A DNA stretch of 64,000 bases from Apostichopus japonicus (taxonomy: Eukaryota > Echinodermata > Holothuroidea > Aspidochirotida > Stichopodidae). Both the position numbers and the translations under genes were made by a program. Shown piece after piece: positions 47,877-60,800 of this stretch. The stretch spans positions 7,373,501 through 7,437,500 of the forward strand of contig NC_092563.1 in the NCBI RefSeq assembly GCF_037975245.1. Reading direction: 5' to 3'. Within the stretch, counting starts at the first letter, position 1, and each line of letters begins with the position of its first letter. The notes below the pieces were generated by a model that searched no databases, was not told where the DNA came from, and saw nothing but the letters and a program-made list of their open reading frames with translations.

Positions 47877-49707
47877 CAAAGTTAATGTTGTCTCCTTCAT
47901 CGCGCTCAACACTAAGGATTGCCAAAGCAGATAGTCTCACTCGACGTAGTGGTATATATTTCCACCTTGGAACTGTATACTGAAATACCCGAAATTTCCG
48001 TGACATGTAGTCATTACAGAACAGGATTAAAAAAAAAGAGAGAAAACGGTCGAAATGGACTGAAAAGAAATCACAATCTATAAATTTGCCATTAAATACA
48101 ACTATATTCAGATCCTTATTAGTAACTGGAAAATATTCATGCCTGAAGACATCCATCAATTTCGTCATGTTTTACTAAAAAGTGCTCACTTTTTTTACTC
48201 TCATTGTCTCATTTCAGCGCCCCCAAACCCGGCGCACGTTCCCCCTTTAACCCCCTACCTACGCCACTTCCTGTAACACAATATGCTGGGTCCGCTGCTT
48301 TACATTGGTGGCGGGAAGGAAGATCTCCGTAACACGCTTAACCCGAAGCATTGAAGAAATAACGAACATAACTTACCCTCTACACATTCATTCAACTGTT
48401 AAGCGCAAGTAAGGACTGTTCTGTCGTTGTTCCATTTTGCTTTTAAAGTTGTAAAGGAAGAGGCCATCACTGAAAACTGCTATACAATCCTTTTCGAAAT
48501 GCCCAAATATGGTCGATTTTCTCGACGTAGTTCTGAATCCATAGGTTTACAAACTAACTCGTGCTCATGTATCTGGATAGCGGGTTGTAGGAATCGAGGA
48601 GGCTACACGCGATGCACAAACAGTTACTTTAATTAAGAGAAACGGAGACATATCCACACATCAGTTTCAACATGATCTCACAGTCTCGATGCAAGGGGAC
48701 TGGGGTTGAGAGCGGGCGGATCAGTCGTTCGGTTGTTTGTGCCAGGTTCTTTCCTGGGTGACTTTTCTTAAAAAGCATCAGTTTCAACCCGTACCACGGG
48801 TATGGCATTCACAGCTTAAAGAAAGCTCGATAATTCACATGGTATATCTTTGAATTAAATTCCCACCTCTGAATATTGGTACGCGCAAACAATGTACGGT
48901 ATTTAGGTAAAGATCTTTGTTATTATTGTTTTGGCGTTACTTGTTTGTTAAGTACACTATTGTTATGTTAAATATACTCCTGTATGTTAATTCGATAGTA
49001 TTTCCCAATCCAGCTGTGGTCATACTAAGCATCTATTTGAGTACACTTGTCTGCAGCTTAGGAGGTTCACACACAGAAGGCCCGTATATGAAAGTTACTC
49101 GGCCTTTGCGTGGTCCTAATACGATAATAATAGGAATTTATAAGGAGCAGAATGCAAAAGCCTCTAAGCGCTAATATTATGTTAAGTCAACTCAAATCCG
49201 ATTAAGGTGGATAGCAGGCATAAGAGTCCAATTTGATTGGGAGGGGGGGGGGGGGGGGCTGTAACGACTTGCCCGAAAAATGTAACCAAATTTTATTCGC
49301 GCGCGTTCAACCTGTTAATGTACATGTATATCATATAGGCATGCATCGGTAATTACATCGCATGCCATCGTGTACCGTAAGGTCCGTGAAAGTTGCGCAG
49401 TATACCGCGGCATGCTAAATGTAAACAACGAAATGTCTTATGTAGATGGACAAAAAGCATGGAGGGCCAATTATGTCAAAACTCTCTTTCACATTAGTAA
49501 TGGCGAATTAGTTGGGCAAGCTTAGACCAAGGAGATTTTTTTTAAACTATTGAATTCCTTTAGCTACATCATTGCAATTTAGTTTTCTTTTAGTAGGTTC
49601 CCGAAAAATTCTCAGCATATTGCCCCAATTTTCACAAAAATATTTGAATGAGGGGGCTGCAGCCTCCTACGCCTATGCTAGCAGGGAAAAGATTGTGGCA
49701 AAATGGG

Positions 49708-51391
49708 CACTGGCGGCGGAACCGGGGGGGGGGGGGGCACAGGAGGCACGTGCCCCCCACTTTTCCTCAGGTTAAAAATGTGCCCTTTTTCTACACAAAA
49801 ATTGAGGTGTCCCAAGTTAGCAATTAGAGGCCAGGGAACCAGAATGAACACTCGGGAGGGCCGTTTCCGGCCATCTGAGGGGTTCGTAAGACCAAAAAAT
49901 TTCTAGTACGCACCGCGCCAACCGATGTTGGCGCTCCGCTCAGATAGTCGTGCATACAACTTTCCAAATCCTGGCTACGCCCCTGACTTTTAATGAATTT
50001 CTGTCGGTCAAACTCAGAGCTATTTCGAATGGCAAAAATTTGTTAAGATATTAACAAGAAATAAACTCTAATTCGGAAGATTCCTACATTGGCAACTAGC
50101 GTGATTTCACCTCATTTTGTCTCAAAAGAAAACTTGTTCCTTGTTTCCCAATTTGTTCATTGGATATTGCAGTGATATATGCATATTTTCCTTGAGGGGG
50201 GGGGGGGGGGGGCTTGATGGAGTGATATGTATACGCAAATAAGATAATACAATAAGAGTTATAAAGGGTACTTAATATAAGGCTGCATCAGTCCAATCGA
50301 ATTTCTGCAAAGTGCCCTTTGATGTCGGTGCCCCCCCAGATTAAAAGTGCTTCCGCCGCCCTTGACTGGCGGATCCAGGGCCTTTGTTTGGGAGGGGCCA
50401 AAGTGGCAAAAGAGTAATATGGGGGAGGGGTCCAAGGGGAGGGGGTGACCCCCTCCCCTTTGGAAAATTTTCTATTGCTGAATGCCCTCCGATGCAATTT
50501 GGTGCGACAAAAGTGTACAATGGTGATGTTAATTTACTTCTAAAAAAATGTTTCCCAGGTGTAATTTTCTAAAATATTTATAAAACAAAGTTGGGATCAT
50601 CTTTCTCAAGAAATTTTATTTCTCATAGGTTATAAATTTCTTACAACCAGCCTGTAACTGCAAAATGGTGTTAAAATGTAAATCCTCATGCTCATACATT
50701 TACATAGCTCCCAACTCTTGAGAAGGCAAATGCTGGTCCATGTCACGGATCGCCGTCCTGGGGGAGGGGTATAAGGGGAGGGGGTGTACCCCTCCCCTTT
50801 TGAATTTTTTGGGAATCCTGGTGATGCCTACATGTAAAATGGTGGCACTTAGAAAGGCTATTGTCACCCAAAATTTTCTGAGAAATATGCATTTTTTTTG
50901 GTGTAACATCAATAAATTGAATAGTAGGTGATAATTCATTCTTTCCCGTGGCATGAAAATGTTCGCTGCTCGCCCCAATGAAAAGAAATATAGGCTAATT
51001 TGAGGTTCAAATGATGCTGTAAAGGAGGTTTTATACTCTATTATGCTAGATGCTAAAGAAATGATGGTTGCTAAGTCAAAATTTGATGCAAATTTTTTTA
51101 TGTATACTTGTATACTTGACAATTACAATGCGGATTTTTCGGACGCTTGTGCGGGTCAGCGGGTTTGGGTGTTAGAATGCGGGTCTAATTCCCGCGAATT
51201 GCGGGTCAGTTGGGAGCTCTGCATTTAATTTTAAACCAGAAAACGAAAAGGTTTAGACTAGTCTACCACTGCTATTCCTCTCGATTTTTTAATTTCCAAT
51301 CATATGATTTAGCGGATGTTCGGAAACACTTTTTGGCTCACCTTTGGGGGGGGGCATGGCCCCCCTTGGCCCCCCCTTGGATCCGCCAGTG
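49708..51391. mobile_element. outer hAT-like element, interrupted by a younger one
   Basis: The element is bounded by a perfect 8-bp duplication AAAATGGG (49700-49707 and 51392-51399) and ends CACTGGCGGATCCA (left end restored across the insertion) and, reversed, CACTGGCGGATCCA. Without the insert it is about 1.03 kb. It contains two copies of the G-rich block. Confidence 0.82.
49717..50364. mobile_element. inner hAT-like MITE, copy 2, nested
   Basis: This is an inverted copy of the element at 46666-47319, flanked by ACTGGCGG at 49709-49716 and 50365-50372. Its right end is intact; the left end lacks nine bases (CAAGGGCGG), as expected from deletion between the two GGCGG direct repeats. It sits one base inside the outer element. 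Confidence 0.82.
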
Positions 51392-53575
51392 AAAATGGGA
51401 AGATATTTTCGCGGGACAACCCCCTCCCCAACTTCGTACCACCCCTCATAACTGAGCATAGTGCATCTGTACCAGTAGCCTACATGACTTTATTGTATGT
51501 ACACAAAAGAATCCACAGATAAAATAGCCTTTTCAACATTTTATAGTTAGCTGTATTTTGGTCAATAAAACACAGGATATTTTTCAAGACATGTCACAAA
51601 TAGTTCTGATATTCTCTGAAAGACATAACATACATACATACAAATATTATCTTGTAGAATAAGTATAAAGTATTGATACATGGAATTCTCTTCTCTTTCA
51701 ATATGAAAGCGTACACATTTGCACACTCGCAAATAAACTAACAAATAGAAACAAACAAAAAACCAGACAGGAGGGATAAAGAACCTTCAAATGTGCAAAT
51801 ACTGTATGTTACTTGAAATTTTAAAGGTGCATATAGGTTTTCACTTTTGGCAACATACAATACAGTAGACAAATATAAGCACCATCCTTCTGTTAAATAA
51901 ATTTGGTACAAGAAATCAAAATGAAAAGTATTCAGAAAAACAAACTAACAGCCTTCTTTTAAAGTTAATAATGTGTGGTGTTCCTTGTTTGTGTTAAAAG
52001 TAAATTGAAAAGTCAAAATTCAAGAGGTATTGCAGAACCCGAAACCTTCTCTCCCATTTATAACTTTTTTATAAATTAAATAATAAACCTGTACTTCAAA
52101 CTGTAAGGGTTTATCCGGATATCAAGCCACGGGAGAGGAGGTGGAATGGAAACAGAGAGTGCTTTCAATGGGGATAGGGGATTGGGGGGGTGGGGAGATG
52201 ATGTACCATTCCCCACAACACCTCCTCCACCTCTGTCCTGATCAACATCTGGGGATGATGTAAGACATGGAGATCTCACATTTTTAATTTATTTACACAA
52301 TGCACTGTACATAGTTACACGACAGATGCCCACAAGGTTTTTCCACTAGTGCCACAATGATCATACCATCTATTTAATTTACAGAACTGAATTCAGAAAG
52401 TTTGGTAGAGGTTTTTGCTACCTTACCGATGACCATGACTCCTCTCACACAAATAATATTAATTTAATTAAAATATGTAAAACAAGGTATCGTTACCCTC
52501 AGATGGACTCTACATGCCCCCCAAATATTGCTCACATGTGACCCCCCTCATCCCCCCCAACACCCACAACAACAAGGGTCACATGTCCCAAGTGGAAAAT
52601 ACGATTAAAGAGGATAGGATATGTATCTATTTGTCCATGTCTGTAATGCAACGGACATGAAAGAAATCACAGATGTAAAGTATGGACATTGATAACCTGC
52701 AGACTAATTAGTAATGGTCTTATGATACGGAGTGTCTTCATCAAACCAACGCAATACCTATGAATTATCAATTTTTCCATCGAGCGTCATTCCAATATAT
52801 GATTACTTGATAACAACAAGAATTATGTCACATGTCTGTTGTTTCTTTCAAATTGTATGCAAAGTTGAAATATTTTATACAACAGCACCATACATTAACT
52901 TTTATAACAAAATATTACCTTTATTTGTACCTTTGATTTGATATAGCATCCACTAATGGCCTGGTCGCGACCCCTTTCAGGGTCACCAAGATGTTAAGAA
53001 GGGCCGACAAAATTTCAGGAAAAATAAAAATTAACCAATTGTCGATACTTGTGGAAAAATCTTGAACATTACTTCAAAAGTTGCAAAATATAACATCACT
53101 TAGAAAATAAGCACCTTTAATTACATAAAACTTTCTCAAATGTGAGGGGACGAACCCCCTCCCCATACAACCCCTTCCCCCGGCCGCAACATTCACTGCT
53201 AGAGGGTCACCATGATAATCAAGGTTAAATTGGGGTCACCCAAGCAAAAAAGTTTAAATTCCAGGGCATTAACTGTCACTTTATATTCAAATAAAAGATA
53301 CAAATAACATAACATTTTGTTAAATTAACAAGTAAAAACTGAAAATAATTGTCAATAATTGCTTACAAACACACTCTCTCCCTGTCACCCCCCCCCCCCC
53401 TTCCCTCTCCTTTCACCCATTATTCTTTAAACTGACAACTAATAAACAAGTAGAAATGTAAACATCTAATCAAGTGGTAATACTCGGCAAGTAGTAGTGC
53501 TTCTCTCTATCAGTCTACATTGCAAATTCCAATTTTTTCTCTATATACCTATATAGAAATATGAATACCCTAATG

Positions 53576-53899
53576 CAGGGGTGGGCAACCTTTTTGAATG
53601 TATGGGCCAGATATAAGGAGGGCAAAATTGGCTGGCCCGCACCTAAACCAACGACCTGCTGTTGATTTCAAACCTTAAACTGATTTCGAGGACTTTCAAG
53701 CAATAGGTGTGTGTACTTAATCTGTATTCACAAAAACATAATGTCAATAAAGTACAGTAAATTCTAAGCAGCTAGCTCGTTTTTTGTAATGATGTAAAAT
53801 AGATTGATTTTTTCCCTTTCTCTTGAGACATCTCACAGGCCGCAAAATAATCACTGACGGGCCACATGTGCCCTGCGGGCCGTAGGTTGTCCACCCCAG
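53576..53899. mobile_element. 324-bp hAT-type MITE
   Basis: The perfect duplication CCCTAATG is at 53568-53575 and 53900-53907. The left end CAGGGGTGGGCAACCT and reversed right end CTGGGGTGGACAACCT are classic hAT termini. It lies downstream of the SLC9A8-type gene and may be in its 3' UTR. Confidence 0.9.
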
Positions 53900-54793
53900 C
53901 CCTAATGTAACTCTGTTTTAATAATCCCTAATTAATAGATGTCCAATCGAAAGGCTTGTTCTATCATGTTACTGCAAGGTCCCCCCCCCCCCCCGGCCCC
54001 CAAATCCCCTACATAACATCCTGTCAGCATTCACTGAAAATAAGCATAGCACTTTACCACCACTGCTATGGATGCTTACTTCACATTTACTGTGTATGCT
54101 AACACTAGACTAATGCCAATGGAAGTAGCGAGACTCCAACCTCAGAATGTATGGTCACGATATCTGGCAAATGTCTTTTCCCTCCTATCAGCTGACAACT
54201 GAATGGTGGTCTTTTCTGAGATGCTAGGAATTCAAAGCTGCACCAAGCTTTATATTCATAGGCTTTTAACTTGGCTGCAAAAATTTTTAATTTGCGTAAG
54301 ACTGGCAACCATTTTTTAATAATTGATGTTTTTTCCCCATTTTTTAATGATTTTGAGATAACGAAAATGCAGCAATCTGTCATGTGAAATGGCAATCAAA
54401 CATAAAAGGTAACTTTACAATGTGTTTAGTGAGATTAAAATATTGAAACAAACCACAAATCTTCATTCTCAAATTTACTGTTCTAACAATCAAATACCTT
54501 TCTCCCCATTTTTGACATCAAACACTTTTGTCATAAAACATTCTCAATTCATCTATCCCATACAGAGAAAGTGCATGAGTTGTACAAAATTGTCTTTCAA
54601 ATGTAAGGTTTTCATCTCAATGACCCCTTCTCCCCTTCTTACATATTCTGTGTGAATCTGTCTCGCTGGGAGAGATGAGAGACTGGTTCTCCCCTTCTCA
54701 GTACCCATCAAAGACCTTTCGTGGACCTTTGTACCTGTTTCACGACATCACATCTATGCGACCGGGCTGCCCCAGAGGTTTCCCCCTAGGAGG

Positions 54794-54889
54794 CTATAAC
54801 TCGTCATCCGTGTCGGAGGCTGGACCCCTTACCTCCGAGTACCACTGGTTGGTTAGATGTTTCATTTGGACGTGACCGTCGCGTAATTC
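54794..54889 (-). CDS. SLC9A8: SLC9A8-type exchanger, last exon
   Basis: The acceptor is TTGATAG before GAA, and the stop TAG is at 54796-54794. It encodes [18 protein letters not shown] and an acidic end DTDDEL, matching NHE8 QMKTLTNKWYEEV and its acidic C-terminus. Confidence 0.95.
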   Translation of the reverse strand, partial: ELRDGHVQMKHLTNQWYSEVRGPASDTDDEL

Positions 54890-57800
54890 CTATCAACAAA
54901 ACAAATGGATGAATGAGTAGAGAGTTACCACCACTGATTGACTCTGGTGTCTTGATCACAACCATCAAGGAAATCAAATATGCTCGGACCTAACAATTGC
55001 CTGGAACATAAAGTATGAACCACTCAACAGTTGTAGTTGTTTATATTAAAATAGCATTCTCTCAATCAGAATTGGATCAACATCATCAATACCACAGAGC
55101 ACAAAGCGCCCCTCACCTATTCCAGTCATTCACTCTACGGTCGCAAACACTACAATTCTCATTAATTTTTGCGATTCATGTCAGAAAATTAAACTAGGAA
55201 ACTGATAAGACAAAAATGAATCACATTTTTGCCATAAATACTCTTGACATCCAATTTTTTCATTCTTTGAACTGACCTTTTGAGTAAATCTCCTCGTGAA
55301 GAATGGAATGAGGTATTTGGTGTCGAAACCAATGAAACCTTTCATGTTTGGTGTGATGTAGCTTAACTCGTATTCCTCCTCCGTCATTTCGGACAAGTGT
55401 TCGGCATCGACGGCGCTTCCCTGTCATGAGAAGAGACAACAACCCCATATTACACGTTGAACAATAACGAGAGATGTAAAGAGCCAACAAATATTTCGCT
55501 AGTTCTGGATTCAAAGAAATTTAGCTCAGACCAAGATCTGAGGTCTGCGGACCCAAAACTTGAGGTCTGTGTACCACCAGGCCCTGAGGTTCATGCACCC
55601 CAAGGCCCAAGGCATGAGCATCCGAAGACCGTTAATGCTGAGGTCCCTGTACCCGAAGGACTGGAGGTCTGTGCACTTATTAATCTGCTAGACTGTTTCA
55701 ATGAACATAGTAAAGAAAAATCTTTTTAACAACTTGTTAAAAAGCTAAAGATGATATTTAATTTTTGTTCATAAATTGCTTCTTTCTTTGGCAAATGTAT
55801 GAAAAAACACCCCTACCTTATCTATAAGAGATAAGGATTTAGAAAAAAAATCGGAAAATATTGCCAGTATTTGCTTGTCAAAACTTTGAGACTACATACC
55901 ATTTCTTTTGTTTTGCTTAGAGTAAGGCCTTTCTTGGATTTACTTGTTTCTGCTCCAATACACTGTAAAAAAACAAAAAAACAAAAACAATATTGAGAGT
56001 GCTTAATGGTAAATGCCTGGCTACACATTCAACTATACATACACACACTGAGACCTACCCCAATCAGCTCATGAGACTGGTAGGTAAATTTTGGTTCTTT
56101 TTAAAGAACAATGAAAGCATATGGAAAATGTAAAACCAATGATTGCCAAACCTTTCAATTATTATATAATCATCATTTACTACTCACAAAATCTGGCAGA
56201 TATTAAAAATGGTCTTTTAACTAATTTGAAAGGCTGCAAGGATACAAATAATAATAATCAGCAGTTATTTTTTTGAAAATCTGGCAGATATTAAAAATGG
56301 TCTTTTAACTAATTTGAAAGGCTGCAAGGATACAAATAATAATAATCAGCAGTTATTTTTTTGAAAATCTGGCAGATATTAAAAATGGTCTTTTAACTAA
56401 TCGAAAGGCTGCAAGGATGCAAATAATAATAATCAGCAGTTATTTTTTTGACGCTCAAGCGAACACAAATACGGGAGAAACCCACAAGGGCTGATGGATT
56501 TCAACTTAAACGTCGGGTGGCTTCCAATCCAACATTCTAACTCAAATTTGGAATCTTTTCAACTTAGACAGTCATTTCAGATGGGAAACCATAGATTGCC
56601 CTTGGACAAAATAACCCACCTTACTATGACCCGACCGAGTATCGTACTCGGAACCTCCCGATTGCAAAGCCTCATTGCTTCAAATGCCACCGCAATATCC
56701 ACTCTGCCACAGCATCGGTAATAAATAATAATAATAACAACAACGACAACAAATGACGACAACAATAATAATAGTATTAATTATTATTATTGTTATTACT
56801 CACTTTAAGGAGAGGAAGTGTGGAACCTCCCAATCCAAGCACAGTAAACAGTACTATAGTCAGGGTGGTGGTTACAAGCACATGACGTTTGCCTTGGTCA
56901 AAAGCCAGATGGAGGCTCAATGCGTAGGCGATGGCACCTCTCAAACCTGAGAAGATGAACGGAAATATGCTGTTATGGGGAGTGACACAAACACAGAGGG
57001 AGATGGGGAAGATATTGGATGGGGGAGGGGGTTGGAATGGTGCGCACGATTTGGAAAGTTTGAACTTTGCTAGGTAGGTCCAGTGAGCTTTAAAAGGAGT
57101 AATGCCCACACAATTTGGTACAAACTATTTTGCACTAAAGACACAAACACTGAGAAGTAATTCCTGTTCAATACGGAACTACTCTTCTCTTCATTTATTT
57201 TTGGATTCCGAGAAGTTGTGACCATGTGCTATGTGGTTTGGACTAGGTAGACCAGCCAATTTGATTGATGAGCCTGCTATGTTTATAAGGTATCTTCTCA
57301 AAAAACTTCAAATGGTAGAGAAATATAACTGGGATAATAAAAGATATCTGTAAAACCAATCTTGGTAAACTAACCTGTTAAAGCATAAATTACACTGAAG
57401 TTAATATCATCACAAATCACCATTTATACCATATCGTAAAAATTAGACCGATGAACGAGAGAGAACTCACCGCTAAACCACATGACAAATTGAATCTTTA
57501 GGCTGATTTTGTTGTCTCTGAATTTGTTGCATAAAAATGAAAGCGGGAAAATGTTCAAGGCTCTGCCTATTAAAATGAGGATCTGCAAAAAAAAAAAGGA
57601 AAATAAGTATAAGTGTCATCAATTATTTGCAGCTATCTGCTGTTTTTTTTAAATCAAACTTTAATCAAAATTTGGTGTCCAAGGGATATCCCTCTAGTGT
57701 CAGGTACAGACTCAATTCATGTTCAAGGGTTATCCCTCTGGTGTCAGGTTCAGACTCATTCGGTGTCCAAGGGATATCCCTCTGGTGTCAGGTACTAACT

Positions 57801-60800
57801 ATTTGGTGTCCAAGGGATATCCCTTTGGTGTCAAGTACAGACTCATTCCATGTTTAAGGGATATCCCTCTGTAGTCATGTACTAAAACATTTGGTGTCCG
57901 AGGGATATCCCTTTGGTGTCAGGTATAAATTCATTCCATGTTTAAGTGTATCCCTCTGGTGAATGAGCTTGATTGCTCAACGAAATTGGGAACCAAAATA
58001 CGTGAAAACGACATCCCCATATAAGCTTGGTACGATGATGTTAGGAATATTTCAAATTAGGAAAAGATTGTGAATGCATCTGGCAACAGGGTAGTGAATG
58101 ATGTCATCATGATATTGAGCAGTAAATGTTTTTTCACTTTTCTTCCAACAATTTTAAATTGATTCAAAGTTGAAAATACACTATCCATTTTATTTCTACT
58201 GGTTTTAAAAACTTTAACTTGCACAGTTGGACGTACCCCATCCAGCTTCTCTGAATTTGCATCAATTGTATCGCAGCTTATTATCGTAATGAAGCAAACT
58301 AAAGCAAACGAAAACAACACAATGACAATTGTAGGAAGCTACTTACGATACTCCAAACAACCAAGGAAGTTTCGAAACTATGATTAAAGGTAGGAATAGC
58401 CAGTCCCAGATATGCAAACACACATGTCTCTGTTGGGAGGAAAGAACATGAATAAGGTAATATAATATGACAACCCCACGTAACTGTCTGATACGCCACA
58501 GACTATACAAAAGCCACAGTTACTCAGCAGAAAGACTTATGTCTTTTATTTGCATTTGATGTACTAATATGATAATGACATTTGTAATGTGTCGGTATCC
58601 GTCAAAAAAAAAAATGCTCATTGCAGTGAAAGAGGAAAGCAAGTAACGGACAAACTAGAAGAGAACTAAAGGTAATTTTAGTCAACTCAATTAGAAGTTG
58701 TTAGAGTTCTACCGAAGCTTAAAAGTGCCATCAACATAAGAAAACTTTGCCCCAATAAGTCAAAATTTTTCAGTAATTTGTTTAGATAACAAGATAGTAT
58801 CTTATATATACGAGATACGATAAGCTGTCAATTAAACATTTTGCAGAAATTGTTCAATTGCTCAGTTGGAATGAAGTGAACCATTGAACATTTGCAGAAA
58901 AATGTTGTATTGACAAGATATGATAAGTTGTCAATTACAAATTTTGCAGAAAATTGTTCAATTGCTCAGTAAAAGCAACTGAGCAATCCAAAATTTTTCT
59001 GATTTTTGATAAGATATTATCTTGTTTTCTCTTACTGAAAAATGTCAACTTATGGGGCAAAGTTTTTCTTATGTTGTTGGCTCTTTTAAGCTTCCGTAGT
59101 TTTCAGAGTAGATTTGAAGGACACAAGAGAATGAGCGAGCTTAATGGGTTCAGGTAATTTTGTTCAAAAGATGCAGGGCAGTAAAGGCAACACAGGTTTC
59201 CCCACCATCTGTCGATGTGAGTATGTGTTTATCGGTTAATGTGAAGGGGGACCTCTAAATCACAAGACAAATTAATTGTCATCTCGGAGTTGAAGCAATC
59301 TTCTATCCATATGATCTTGCCAAAAGAATGTGTGATAACGTACTACATGGTTAATATCAGCATACAATGCTTATTGTAATATAGTTGTAAAAATCACTAC
59401 ATTTGTACAAATCGACGGAAAATTCACACAAAATTCATCATTAGGAAAATCCAGATAAATAAATGAGACAAATTGAATGGAGTTGTTCTCGTTGATTTGA
59501 TCAATATTTTGATGCTAAGTGATATCACAATACAATAACAATATTGGTTATTAGCTTGACTGGCCAAGATTCATTTCAAATAGTTAACAAAAGTACAATT
59601 TCTCATACGTTGTTTGCTGTTTATAATTGTTTAACACTAAAAAAAAAGTTATCTGGGCAAATGAAATGTTGAGGAATCATTAATAACTCACTCACTAACC
59701 TCAATTAAAACAAAAGACTGTTTACGTTTGATGCATTACAACATTATTTCGTTTAACGTTCTGTAATTTGGTTAGCTCGAACACCGAAATGCAAAAGTCT
59801 ATTTGAAGGAATGATAAGCGATCCATTTTCTGGTGCCTTGTTAAGTAATAAAGCAGGTTAACATGGCTTTACCATCTGTCAATGTTAATACCAAGCCTCA
59901 ACGACACACTTACCTGCGAGAAAGGCTAAACTTCGAAACGTCTGTTGAACGGTTATCTGATTAACCGGAGATAGGTTGAAGTGAGTATAGTGTGACATGG
60001 TTATACCAGCAAATAAAACTGCCATGATACCTGTCGGAGAGAATAAAACTTAAATCAGGACTCTTAAGGGGGGTCAAGGGGGTGGGCAAGGGATGGGGGG
60101 GGGTAGGTGAGGGAGGGAGGTTAGGTTGCCATAATGTGATACAAACATAAATCACCAAGATACAGGTAGAAGACAAACCATATTAAACAGACTCAACCTC
60201 ATGCATTCAAACCAAAGTCTTACATGGGGGGGGGAGGTATAGTTCACCAGGAATACCAGAGATTTTTAGACAACATACAAAATAAAATTTCAATAACAAC
60301 TTAGCATAGATCCTGTTCCAGGACCATGGTCAAACCATTACCGATATTTCCACTTATTGACATAACTTGGCCAAATGTTATCACTCATTCATACCATATG
60401 ATATTCATGACTTTGGGATTTCATTTTTTGGAGTAGCTGGTACAAAATTTTAAATGAAAGTAATCAATTAAGCTAATGGACTGCATTGTGACTGGATAAT
60501 GGCTGGTCAAGAACATTAAGATTCCATGCAAAGTCACACATGACATTTCTTGAAAGCCAGCTTTGCAGTCCAACTCCAACAGTATATTATACTACTGTAT
60601 GACAATGAACCAACCACTTTAGTACTTTAGGCCGACCATGTTTACAAACGAAATCTTTACGTACCAGAAAGTTCCACTCCTTCAGCCAGTGAGTATGGTA
60701 GGTATGAAAAGATCAGCATAATTCCAAGTTCCAGTGATGGAGTTGACCTTAAATCAACAGTTTTCAAGAGGTGAGGTTAAGCTAAGGAAACCAAACAAAC

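Larger units (their letters stand above)
43620..54793. other. intergenic region between sHSP promoter and SLC9A8-type 3' end
   Basis: No gene is recognised. It holds the CCCTACC minisatellite, the inverted and nested hAT elements and the CCCTAATG-flanked hAT element. The SLC9A8-type 3' UTR begins at 54793; a minus-strand AATAAA at 52925-52920 is one of several possible poly(A) signals. Confidence 0.6.

Noticed and set aside
47719-48168. 149-codon open frame on the minus strand
   Set aside because: Its first half is unremarkable and its end lies in a dispersed repeat with GGGACGCGTCCC; no family is recognised.
56644-56722. Functional tRNA gene
   Set aside because: The B box is degenerate, no cloverleaf with a proper acceptor stem is seen, and the segment is joined to a repeat body shared with 2.8 kb; a SINE head fits better.
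60665-60747. GT-AG acceptor TTTAAG at 60748 for the exchanger exon
   Set aside because: It needs an upstream donor in phase 2; the only one (GG before GTTAAC) would delete a conserved membrane segment. The AT-AC junction restores the full alignment.
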